From assembly GCA_964463865.1 (NCBI GenBank), contig CAYXDX010000050.1, positions 1 through 11,994 on the forward strand: a DNA stretch of 11,994 nt, in the 5' to 3' direction. The DNA comes from Ferroglobus sp964463865 (lineage in GTDB: Archaea > Halobacteriota > Archaeoglobi > Archaeoglobales > Archaeoglobaceae). This document shows positions 1-5,587 of the stretch, piece by piece. A program made the translations under genes and the position numbers. The notes below the pieces were generated by a model. The model did not search any database, was not told where the DNA came from, and was given only the letters and a program-made list of their open reading frames with translations. The number at the start of each line of letters is the position of its first letter. Position 1 is the stretch's first letter.

Positions 1-16
1 GGGGGGGGGGGGGGGG
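1..16. other. Poly-G run at the window edge, probable artefact
   Basis: The window opens with 16 consecutive G residues. This falls inside what should be the porB coding sequence, where it would read as polyglycine just before the conserved segment that resumes around position 21. A glycine tract is not expected there in this family. Long terminal G runs are a familiar sequencing or contig-end artefact, so I treat these bases as unreliable. Confidence 0.8.
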
Positions 17-749
17 CGGCAGAACCGTTTGGGGCGTGCCGTACATACACTCGCTGTTTGAAAACGCCGCTTCTGTGGCTGCCGGAATAGAGGTAGCTCT
101 TAGAGTCCTGAACAGAAAGCACGAGGGTCACGTTGTGGTATTCGCTGGAGACGGTGCGACGGCTGACATAGGTTTCGGACTGCTATCTGGAACCTTCGAC
201 AGAAACCACGACATCCTTTACATCTGCTACGACAACGAGGCTTACCAGAACACCGGTAACCAGCAGAGCGGTTTAACACCTCCCGGTGCGAGAACGACGA
301 CGACTCCGGTTGGCAAGAGAGCTCCGGGGAAGGTGGGAAGGAAGAAAGACATGATAAGCATCGCAGTCGCTCACGGAATACCGTACGTTGCATCGGCATC
401 CATCGGCTACCCTAACGATCTGAAAAGGAAGGTCAAAAGAGCTGTGGAGTTCGAAGGAGCGAAATACATCCACGTTCACTCTCCGTGCGTCACCGGTTGG
501 GGCATCGACGGAAAGCAGACGATAGAAGTTGCGAGACTTGCGGTAGAGACGGGTTTATTCCCGCTCGTGGAGTTCGAAAACGGAAAACTCGTCAGAGTGA
601 TGAAAATTAAAGAGAGGAAACCAGTCGAGGAGTATCTCAAGGCCCAGAGGAGGTTCAGACACCTGTTCAAGCACCCGGAGGGTCAGAAGATCATAGAAGA
701 GCTAAAGAGGATCGCTGAGGAGAATATAAAGAGATACAACTTGATATGA
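3..749 (+). CDS. porB: Pyruvate:ferredoxin oxidoreductase beta subunit (PorB), 5' end missing
   Basis: This is the thiamine-diphosphate-binding subunit of the oxidoreductase that interconverts pyruvate and acetyl-CoA with ferredoxin. The frame is open from the left edge. Reliable sequence begins near position 21 (RTVWGVPYIHSLFENA). The TPP/Mg motif is clear: GDGATADIGFG at about residues 38-48 counted from the GTG at 36, followed by DNEAYQNTGNQ about 20 residues later. The C-terminal KAQRRFRHL segment is also typical. Roughly 238 residues are seen; family members are near 300, so the N-terminal part with the first iron-sulfur cysteines is missing. The GTG at 36 is internal, not the start. The stop overlaps the next start as ATGA. 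The other por subunits are not in the window and are presumably upstream. A related 2-oxoacid oxidoreductase beta subunit is possible but less likely. Confidence 0.92.
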   Translation, partial: GGGGGGRTVWGVPYIHSLFENAASVAAGIEVALRVLNRKHEGHVVVFAGDGATADIGFGLLSGTFDRNHDILYICYDNEAYQNTGNQQSGLTPPGARTTTTPVGKRAPGKVGRKKDMISIAVAHGIPYVASASIGYPNDLKRKVKRAVEFEGAKYIHVHSPCVTGWGIDGKQTIEVARLAVETGLFPLVEFENGKLVRVMKIKERKPVEEYLKAQRRFRHLFKHPEGQKIIEELKRIAEENIKRYNLI

Positions 750-1507
750 AGCCATCCGAAGCGCTCGAACTATCGAGGAAGATCGCCGGGGAAGTTAGAA
801 AAGAAGTTCTGAAGATAAGTGGCAAAAAAGAAGCCGGAATCACCGTGGGTATTGGAAAAGACGGGACTCCGACCAAAAAAATAGACAGCGTGGCCGAAAA
901 AATAGCTATTGACATACTTTCCGAAGCGGACGTGAAAGTCGTCACGGAGGAATCTGGAGTTATCGGCAGCGGAGACGTAACTGTGGCTCTCGACCCGATC
1001 GACGGAACTTTTAACGCGACGAGAGGTATTCCTATTTTTTCGATTTCACTTTGTTTTTTGAAAGGGGACAAAATCAAGGACGCGTTTTTCGGCTACGTCA
1101 TGAACCTCGCCACCGGGGACGAATATTATTCTCTTAACGGAAAATCGTTCAAAAACGGAGAAACCATAAGGGTTTCCGAAAAAGATGACGTCAGATGCGA
1201 CGCTGTCGTATACTATCCGAGAAGAGAGTATCCCTTCAAAAGAGTCCGAATATACGGTTGCTCGTCGCTCGAAATTTGTTACGTTGCCGAAGGATCCATC
1301 GACGCTTTCATAGATGTAAGAGGTGGAAGGGGTTACCTCAGGAGCTTCGACATCGCGGCAGCTGTATTCATCGCCAAAAATTCCGGAGCGAAGGTAACGG
1401 ACCCTGAGGGAAACCCGATAGAAGATAAGAGGGTGGACATGCAGGAGAGATTCAGACTCGTTGTTGCCAACGGCAAACTTCACGAGAAGATTCTGAGCGT
1501 GCTATGA
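746..1507 (+). CDS. suhB: Inositol monophosphatase / fructose-1,6-bisphosphatase family phosphatase
   Basis: A 253-residue Mg-dependent, Li-sensitive-type sugar phosphatase. The three metal-binding signatures are visible: VVTEES with E68/E69, LDPIDGT with D83 and D86 (residues 82-88), and the C-terminal RSFDIAAA with D202. Archaeal members are often dual IMPase/FBPase enzymes, and A. fulgidus AF2372 is the characterised relative I recall with the same length and N-terminal pattern (MGKDGTPTK-like loop). It overlaps porB by ATGA and the downstream NAD kinase by ATGA. In Methanocaldococcus a member of this family is fused N-terminal to NAD kinase and removes the 2'-phosphate of NADP, so NADP phosphatase activity is a real alternative or additional role here. 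Inositol phosphate, FBP and NADP cannot be told apart as substrates from sequence. The start is fixed by the overlap and by good N-terminal match. Confidence 0.9.
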   Translation: MKPSEALELSRKIAGEVRKEVLKISGKKEAGITVGIGKDGTPTKKIDSVAEKIAIDILSEADVKVVTEESGVIGSGDVTVALDPIDGTFNATRGIPIFSISLCFLKGDKIKDAFFGYVMNLATGDEYYSLNGKSFKNGETIRVSEKDDVRCDAVVYYPRREYPFKRVRIYGCSSLEICYVAEGSIDAFIDVRGGRGYLRSFDIAAAVFIAKNSGAKVTDPEGNPIEDKRVDMQERFRLVVANGKLHEKILSVL

Positions 1508-2274
1508 GGGTAGCTCTGGTATACAAGTCCGAATCCTTGAAAGTGGCAGATAAAGTCGAAAACTTCTTGAGGAAAAGAGTGGACGTTACGACTTTTCCGA
1601 CACCTTCACCAGAGCTGGAAAACTTCGACATGATCGTCGTGGTGGGGGGAGACGGAACAGTTCTGAAGACTATCCAGGAGTTAAAGAACACTCCTCCCGT
1701 CTTCGTCGTCAACACTGGAAAGGTGGGCATATTTTCTCATGCCGAAGCCCATGAGTTTGAAGGTGAGCTCGGTAGGGCTTTGGACGGAGAGATCGAAATT
1801 GAAGAGTTTATGAGAATTGAGGCGCGCGTGAAGGGTAGCGTTTTAAGAGCGCTCAACGAGGTAAGCATATTAACTCACACCCCTTCGAGGCTGCTGAAGT
1901 TCGAAGTCTTTGTTGACGGCGATTTCATAGAAGAAATGCGATCGGACGGAATGATATTTTCGACGCCACTCGGCTCCACGGCTTACAACCTGTCCTCTGG
2001 CGGACCCATAGTCGACCCTTATCTTGACTCCATAATCGTCACGCCGGTCTCTCCGTTCAGGCTCGGATGGAGACCGTGGGTTTTGAGTGGCGAAAGAAAA
2101 ATACTCGTCAGAGTGTTTCTGAGAGAAGCGGTCGTCGTGGCAGACGGCCAGAAGTCCGTCGTTGTAGAGCCTGGAGAGGAAGTCGCTATAGTCAAGTCGA
2201 AATATCCCGTGAGGTTTTTTAAAGTGGAAAAGCGCTTGGAAAGGATGTCTAAAAAAGTGAGGGAGCTGAAGTGA
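1504..2274 (+). CDS. nadK: ATP/polyphosphate-NAD kinase
   Basis: A 256-residue NAD kinase, which phosphorylates NAD to NADP in the cytoplasm. The catalytic GGDGT motif is at residues 48-52 (D50). It is followed by NTGKVGIF (70-77), the NE pair at 118-119 that contacts nicotinamide nucleotide, and the second conserved region SDGMIFSTPLGSTAYNLSSG (147-166), which lines the NAD site. Length matches archaeal NAD kinases, which are compact and lack N-terminal extensions. It follows the phosphatase gene with a 4-nt overlap and precedes aroE with a GTGA overlap, so translation of all three is probably coupled. Kinase and candidate NADP phosphatase in one operon suggests control of the NADP(H)/NAD(H) ratio; this is inference from context. 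Nothing in the frame looks damaged. Confidence 0.96.
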   Translation: MRVALVYKSESLKVADKVENFLRKRVDVTTFPTPSPELENFDMIVVVGGDGTVLKTIQELKNTPPVFVVNTGKVGIFSHAEAHEFEGELGRALDGEIEIEEFMRIEARVKGSVLRALNEVSILTHTPSRLLKFEVFVDGDFIEEMRSDGMIFSTPLGSTAYNLSSGGPIVDPYLDSIIVTPVSPFRLGWRPWVLSGERKILVRVFLREAVVVADGQKSVVVEPGEEVAIVKSKYPVRFFKVEKRLERMSKKVRELK

Positions 2275-3086
2275 GAGTTTTTGGAGTTATCGGATATCCC
2301 GTAAAGCACTCTCTGTCTCCCGATATGTTTAACGCCGTGTTTAGCAAACTCGGAATTGACGCTGTTTACCTGAAATTCGAAGTTAAACCAGAAGAGCTTG
2401 AAAACGCGATCTTTGGTGCTAAAGCTCTCGGAATCGTCGGGCTGAACGTTACCATTCCGTTTAAGGAGAAAGTTCTCGAATACGTTAAAGCTGTCGGGAT
2501 AGCGGAGAGAATAGGAGCTGTGAACACGGTTAAACTCGAAACGCTTGAAGGTTACAACACCGACGCTTTTGGAGTGTTAAAATCCCTCGAAGACAACGGT
2601 GTCGATTTCAACTCGTCCTACCTCGTCGTAGGTGCTGGGGGGGCCGCAAGAGCTGCAGTTTTTTCGCTCGTGGAAAGGGGTGCTGACGTGTTCGTAACCA
2701 ACAGAACTGAGGAAAGGGGGATAAAACTGTCGAAGGAAGCTGGATGCAGCTTTGTTAAGACGAACGAGCTGGAAAAGTATAAATTTGACGTCATAATTAA
2801 CGCGACACCTCTCGGCATGGTCGGGATGGAAAACAGGTTGCCCGTTGGAGAGACCGTCATTAGAAAGTGTTCGGTCGTTTTCGACATGGTTTACAATCCG
2901 GCCGAAACTCTACTGATCAAAAAAGCTAAAGAACTCGGAAAGGTCGTAATTTACGGATACGAAATGCTCGTAAATCAGGCTTACGAATCGTTTAAAATCT
3001 GGAACGGTTTTTATCCGCCAATAGAAGTTATGAGAGATGCCGTTTTGAGAAAGTTACGCTTTTATCCAGAGAAACAACATGGATGA
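2271..3086 (+). CDS. aroE: Shikimate dehydrogenase
   Basis: A 271-residue shikimate:NADP oxidoreductase, the fourth step of the shikimate pathway to aromatic amino acids. The shikimate pocket is intact: GYPVKHSLSP with S14 and S16, NVTIPFK with the catalytic lysine K65, AVNT with N85, and YNTDAFG with D98. The Rossmann loop GAGGAA (121-126) and the NRT motif (144-146) point to NADP binding. NATPLGM (177-183) and GYEMLVNQA (229-237, Q236) are the usual closing motifs. Translation starts at GTG 2271, which overlaps the nadK stop as GTGA; an in-frame start further in would lose the beta-strand before GYPVKHS. A run of seven G at 2637-2643 sits inside the nucleotide-binding loop without disturbing the frame. 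Confidence 0.96.
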   Translation: MRVFGVIGYPVKHSLSPDMFNAVFSKLGIDAVYLKFEVKPEELENAIFGAKALGIVGLNVTIPFKEKVLEYVKAVGIAERIGAVNTVKLETLEGYNTDAFGVLKSLEDNGVDFNSSYLVVGAGGAARAAVFSLVERGADVFVTNRTEERGIKLSKEAGCSFVKTNELEKYKFDVIINATPLGMVGMENRLPVGETVIRKCSVVFDMVYNPAETLLIKKAKELGKVVIYGYEMLVNQAYESFKIWNGFYPPIEVMRDAVLRKLRFYPEKQHG

Positions 3087-3313
3087 ACATGAAGTTCGAG
3101 AACATGACGACGATCGATTTAATAAAGTTCGTCCGAGAACACCCGGAACTCAAGTGTAAGAACTGTGGCAAGAGTTTCAAGGATGTCGTCTGGTTTATAG
3201 ACTTCAAAGAAGACGAAAACGGAATTGAAATAAAGAACAAGGGGAAAGGGAGAGTATACGTCGTTTGTTGCGACTGCGGGGCCGAGAACGACCTTTTGGA
3301 GATTGCGGGCTGA
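3083..3313 (+). CDS. Small two-CxxC (zinc-ribbon-like) protein of unknown function
   Basis: A 76-residue protein I do not recognise as a named family. It has two cysteine pairs: KCKNCGK (C25, C28) and CCDCGAEN (C62, C65, with an extra C63), separated by a stretch rich in aromatic, acidic and lysine residues (33-58). This spacing suits a single zinc ribbon or rubredoxin-like knuckle fold. The N-terminal part (TTIDLIKFVREHPELK) looks like a short helix. The ATG overlaps the aroE stop as ATGA, and a second in-frame ATG lies six bases later (3089), so the true N-terminus could be two residues shorter. It is the last gene of the operon and is followed by T-tracts. Operon position and intact signature support a real gene. 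A nucleic-acid-binding or metal-handling role is only a guess. Confidence 0.75.
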   Translation: MNMKFENMTTIDLIKFVREHPELKCKNCGKSFKDVVWFIDFKEDENGIEIKNKGKGRVYVVCCDCGAENDLLEIAG

Positions 3314-3332
3314 ATTTTTTCCCATATTTTTA
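3314..3332 (+). terminator. T-tract terminator after the porB-aroE operon
   Basis: Two T-rich runs (3315-3320 and 3327-3331) directly follow the stop codon of the zinc-ribbon gene. No strong stem precedes them, which is the usual archaeal oligo-U type of terminator. It would separate the operon from the histone gene. Confidence 0.55.
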
Positions 3333-3362
3333 TTGAAGTCTCGAAACTATCACTCGCGAAAA

Positions 3363-3399
3363 CTCAATAATTTTGAGAAGTCCATCGCCAATTTTGAGA
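3363..3399. repeat. Pair of AATTTTGAGA direct repeats upstream of the histone promoter
   Basis: AATTTTGAGA occurs at 3369-3378 and again at 3390-3399, a 21-bp offset that equals two helical turns. The first copy also forms a small inverted repeat with CTCAA at 3363-3367 (CTCAA, 5-nt loop, TTGAG). The repeats lie about 30-60 bp upstream of the histone TATA box, where an activator or repressor could bind. The function is inferred from position only. Confidence 0.4.
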
Positions 3400-3416
3400 C
3401 CTTAGCTTATTCTAAC

Positions 3417-3434
3417 ACCGAAAACTATATATTT
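3417..3434 (+). promoter_or_regulatory. Histone gene promoter (BRE plus TATA box)
   Basis: A purine-rich BRE-like element (ACCGAAAAC, 3417-3425) leads directly into TATATATTT (3426-3434). Archaeal start sites lie about 25 bp downstream of the box centre, which predicts a start near 3455 and a leader of roughly 27 nt carrying the Shine-Dalgarno. This is the clearest promoter in the window. Confidence 0.7.
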
Positions 3435-3442
3435 TACCTATA

Positions 3443-3463
3443 CCAATTTATTTCGAGAATTGG
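3443..3463. promoter_or_regulatory. Inverted repeat over the predicted histone transcription start
   Basis: CCAATT (3443-3448) and AATTGG (3458-3463) are perfect 6-bp arms around a 9-nt spacer. The element spans the predicted start site, a common place for archaeal repressor operators. It could also form a weak hairpin in the leader. Chance occurrence in AT-rich sequence is not excluded. Confidence 0.35.
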
Positions 3464-3467
3464 GGAA

Positions 3468-3474
3468 GGAGGTG
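3468..3474 (+). promoter_or_regulatory. Strong Shine-Dalgarno of the histone gene
   Basis: GGAGGTG lies seven bases before ATG 3482 and is a near-perfect complement of the archaeal 16S 3' end. It fixes the start and excludes longer readings. It marks the histone mRNA as leadered, unlike many neighbours, and fits high expression. Confidence 0.85.
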
Positions 3475-3481
3475 TTAGAAT

Positions 3482-3691
3482 ATGGCTGAGTTGCCACTTG
3501 CACCGGTTGACAGATTGATTAGGAAGGCCGGAGCTGAGAGGGTAAGTGAGGAAGCAGTCAAAAAGATGGTGGAAGCTCTCGAAGACTACGCCCTCAAAAT
3601 CTCGAAGAAAGCCGTCGAAATTGCTAAGCACGCCGGAAGAAAGACGGTCACGGCTGAAGACATTAAGCTCGCCGCTTCAATGGTTCAGTAA
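3482..3691 (+). CDS. Archaeal histone (HMf type)
   Basis: A 69-residue single histone-fold protein that dimerises and wraps DNA in euryarchaeal chromatin. The hallmark segments are all present: PVDRLIRKAGAERVS (8-22, helix 1 and first DNA-contact loop), the central long helix about 24-50 (EEAVKKMVEALEDYALKISK), and RKTVTAEDIKLA (53-64), with the R-T pair and the aspartate that salt-bridges in the dimer. There is no N- or C-terminal tail, as is normal for this class. It has its own promoter and a strong Shine-Dalgarno. Its 3' end overlaps the opposing P-loop gene by 15 bp. A single copy is seen here; thermophilic relatives usually carry paralogues elsewhere. Confidence 0.97.
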   Translation: MAELPLAPVDRLIRKAGAERVSEEAVKKMVEALEDYALKISKKAVEIAKHAGRKTVTAEDIKLAASMVQ

Positions 3692-4471
3692 ACAATCTTT
3701 TATTAAATTTTTTATATTCGCGTAGCTTTTCTCCGGTTTCAGCAGTTCTACTACGTCTTCAGTTCTCGTAAAGGGGTTTAAATTGTTTAAAACTTCGACA
3801 GTCTTTCTGTATCTATCTCCGTCGCACAGGAAGTATTTTCCCGGAGAAACCACGATGACGCTCTCGGCATTTAACGAGAATTCGTTGGGGAATGCGAGGT
3901 TGCTCGACGACTCTATCACCGTCAGCTCGTGCGTTTTGGTAATTTCTTTCAAACCAATGTTCGACTTCCTTCTTCCTTCAATCAGAACGTCTTCCACGTG
4001 CTCCGGGCTTATCCTCTCGACGACGTCGTAACTCTCTTTAATCTTTTTTGCCTTCTCGTATACGCTGTCTACGAACCTGTCTTCTGGCTCCACGACGAAC
4101 AGCCTCGTTTCATCCGGCGTAGAAACTCGAATATATAGCGTTTGAAAAACGAGCGATTCGTAGTTTAGCATGTTCCAGCCGATTTTTTCCGGATCTTGGG
4201 GTGCGAGCAGTGAGGCTACCGGATTCTCGAGTTCGATACGATCTTTGCTCTCTGCGACCTCTCTCATCTTGAGGACGTCGTAGCTTACGAGTTTTCCGAG
4301 CCTTAGAACTTCTTCGAAAGCGAGATTGCTGTAGAAAGCGTTCAGAGTCGACAGCGGTTTAGATACGCCGACGTCGATGTTCAGTCGTTTGGCTTCTCTA
4401 ATTAACTCTATCGCTACCGACGTTTTTCCGGAGTGCTGGCCGAGTCCCACTATCAGCACTGCTTTTTTCAT
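3677..4471 (-). CDS. Predicted P-loop ATPase/GTPase, function unknown
   Basis: A 264-residue protein with an N-terminal nucleotide-binding loop GLGQHSGKT (residues 9-17) directly after a hydrophobic beta-strand (KKAVLIVGL). The spacing of the glycines and GKT resembles dethiobiotin synthetase/CobB-type (SIMIBI) P-loops rather than a classical GxxxxGKT. Further in, VGVSKPLS (34-41), RLFVVEP, LTVIESSSN and ESVIVVSPGKYF look like the core strands of such a fold. I recall an archaeal group of predicted P-loop ATPases/GTPases (COG4028) that fits, but I am not sure of the match. No biotin-pathway neighbours are present, so a biotin role is not supported. It is transcribed divergently from nac through a 49-bp gap and converges on the histone gene with a 15-bp overlap. 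ATG 4471 lies about 24 nt from the TATA element, suggesting a leaderless mRNA. Confidence 0.8.
   Translation of the reverse strand: MKKAVLIVGLGQHSGKTSVAIELIREAKRLNIDVGVSKPLSTLNAFYSNLAFEEVLRLGKLVSYDVLKMREVAESKDRIELENPVASLLAPQDPEKIGWNMLNYESLVFQTLYIRVSTPDETRLFVVEPEDRFVDSVYEKAKKIKESYDVVERISPEHVEDVLIEGRRKSNIGLKEITKTHELTVIESSSNLAFPNEFSLNAESVIVVSPGKYFLCDGDRYRKTVEVLNNLNPFTRTEDVVELLKPEKSYANIKNLIKDCLLNH
3694..3713 (+). terminator. T-tracts after the histone gene, inside the opposing gene
   Basis: CTTTTATT followed by a run of six T begins just after the histone stop codon and resembles an archaeal oligo-U terminator. The same bases encode the C-terminal end of the minus-strand P-loop protein, where on its own strand they read as lysine and asparagine codons. 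The signal and the coding sequence therefore share DNA. Confidence 0.5.
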
Positions 4472-4489
4472 CGAAAACCTAAGACAAAG

Positions 4490-4501
4490 TTTTTATAAAG
4501 C
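4490..4501. promoter_or_regulatory. Near-symmetric TATA element between the P-loop gene and nac
   Basis: TTTTATAAAG (4491-4500) reads CTTTATAAAA on the other strand, so it is a plausible TATA box in both directions. It lies 22-30 nt before nac ATG 4521 and 20-28 nt before ATG 4471 on the minus strand. Either transcript would start at or very near its start codon. The 49-bp gap contains no second convincing box. Confidence 0.55.
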
Positions 4502-4504
4502 TTT

Positions 4505-4510
4505 AAGGAG
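4505..4510 (+). promoter_or_regulatory. Shine-Dalgarno-like AAGGAG before nac
   Basis: AAGGAG lies ten bases before ATG 4521, or seven before the in-frame GTG at 4518. If transcription starts about 25 bp after the TATA element, this site would be upstream of the mRNA and unused. The two readings conflict, so its use is uncertain. Confidence 0.35.
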
Positions 4511-4520
4511 TTTTGAAGTG

Positions 4521-4850
4521 ATGTTTCCCATAAACCCGAGCCAGATGAAAAAGATGATGAAACAGATGGGCATTGAAATGGAGACGATCGAGGCCGAGGA
4601 GGTAATAATAAGAACGAAGGACGAGGAGTTAATCTTCAAGAATCCGACCGTAAACAAGATCTCGGCGAGAGGGATCGAGACTTTTCAGGTTACCGGTAAC
4701 TACGAAGTTGTCGAGAGAATCTCGATAAGCGAAGAGGACGTTAAGCTCGTAATGGAGCAGGCGGGAGTGAGCGAAGAGGAGGCGAGAAAAGCTCTTGAAG
4801 AAGCAAAGGGCGATATTGCCGAAGCTTTACTTAAGCTTCAGGGAGAATGA
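4521..4850 (+). CDS. nac: Nascent polypeptide-associated complex protein (archaeal NAC alpha)
   Basis: A 109-residue homodimeric ribosome-associated factor that contacts emerging polypeptides. The N-terminus MFPINPSQMKKMMKQMGIE is typical of archaeal NAC. The NAC beta-barrel domain covers about residues 20-65 (VIIRTKDEELIFKNPTV and the following strands). A C-terminal UBA domain covers about 69-107 (ISEEDVKLVMEQAGVSEEEA, then GDIAEALLKL). The frame is open upstream of 4521, but those extra residues would run back into the divergent P-loop gene and are not family-like, so I start at ATG 4521. The stop overlaps the trmI start as ATGA. Two translation-linked genes in one unit make biological sense. 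Confidence 0.96.
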   Translation: MFPINPSQMKKMMKQMGIEMETIEAEEVIIRTKDEELIFKNPTVNKISARGIETFQVTGNYEVVERISISEEDVKLVMEQAGVSEEEARKALEEAKGDIAEALLKLQGE

Positions 4851-5587
4851 AGCCACCGGTAGTTTTGATAAGAGGACGAAACGCTTTCCTCGTCGAAAAA
4901 TTTGAGGGGGAGTTACACACCCACAAAGGCATCATAAAGCTTGAAGAGTTGAAGAACAAAAAATACGGAGATTCCATAAAAACTCACCTCGGTTACGAGT
5001 TCAGCATCGCACCTTTCAACGCTTCTAAGTTCTTCGAACTTTTCAGAAAAGGTCCCACACCGGTTATGCCAAAGGACATAGGGGCGGTAATAGCGTATAC
5101 AGGACTCTCTCCTGACTCCTTGATCTTCGACGCCGGAACCGGTAGCGGAGTGGTGGCAGCGTACCTCGCGTTTTTCAACAAATACGGCGAAGTGGTCACG
5201 GTGGAGAAAAGAGAAGACTTCGCGAAAATAGCGAGGGAGAACTTCAGAAAAGCGAGGTTGAGGAACGTTCACCAAATACTCGGCGACGCGATTTTCGTAG
5301 CGGACGGATTTAAAAAGGAGTTCGACCTCGTTTTCCTTGACATGAAGGACGACGTGGAGTTCATTCCGAAGGCTTGGGAGATTTTGAGGGAAGCCGGATA
5401 CTGCGTCGTTTACAATCCTTACATCGAGCAGACCAAAGCCGTGTTCGAGAAGATGAGGGAGGTAGGATTCAAAGAGCTCGAAGCTTTTGAACTCGTTAAG
5501 GTCAACCTCGAATTCAAGAGGGTGGGAACGCGTCCATACACGGATATATTTCACACTGGCTACCTTGTTTTCGGAAGAAAACTTTAG
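4847..5587 (+). CDS. trmI: tRNA (adenine-N1)-methyltransferase TrmI
   Basis: A 246-residue SAM-dependent methyltransferase of the TrmI/Gcd14 family, which makes m1A in the T-loop of tRNA (position 58, and in some archaea also 57). The small N-terminal beta-domain includes the diagnostic HTHKGIIKLEEL (24-35) and GDSIKTHLGYEF (41-52). The Rossmann part has motif I DAGTGSG (95-101), the acidic end of strand 2 at VEKRED (119-124), LGDAIF (145-150) and motif IV LVFLDMKD (161-168). The C-terminal segment (KRVGTRPYTDIFHTGYLVFGR) is also conserved in the family. It is translationally coupled to nac by ATGA. Its TAG stop interlocks with the stop of the opposing aminopropyltransferase gene, so no room is left for separate terminators. 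Confidence 0.95.
   Translation: MKPPVVLIRGRNAFLVEKFEGELHTHKGIIKLEELKNKKYGDSIKTHLGYEFSIAPFNASKFFELFRKGPTPVMPKDIGAVIAYTGLSPDSLIFDAGTGSGVVAAYLAFFNKYGEVVTVEKREDFAKIARENFRKARLRNVHQILGDAIFVADGFKKEFDLVFLDMKDDVEFIPKAWEILREAGYCVVYNPYIEQTKAVFEKMREVGFKELEAFELVKVNLEFKRVGTRPYTDIFHTGYLVFGRKL

Noticed and set aside
1046..1483. 145-codon minus-strand frame opposite the phosphatase gene
   Set aside because: No family features and no promoter; the plus strand holds an intact enzyme with all metal motifs.
2637..2643. Seven-G run inside aroE, possible frameshift site
   Set aside because: The reading frame is intact on both sides and encodes the normal GAGGAA nucleotide-binding loop.
3303..3518. Plus-strand frame spanning the gap before the histone gene
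   Set aside because: It covers T-tracts, the promoter and the Shine-Dalgarno, and ends inside the histone gene in another frame; composition is that of AT-rich intergenic DNA.
4377..4520. 48-codon upstream extension of nac
   Set aside because: It lies in the opposing P-loop gene and the shared promoter; archaeal NAC proteins begin at MFP as at 4521.
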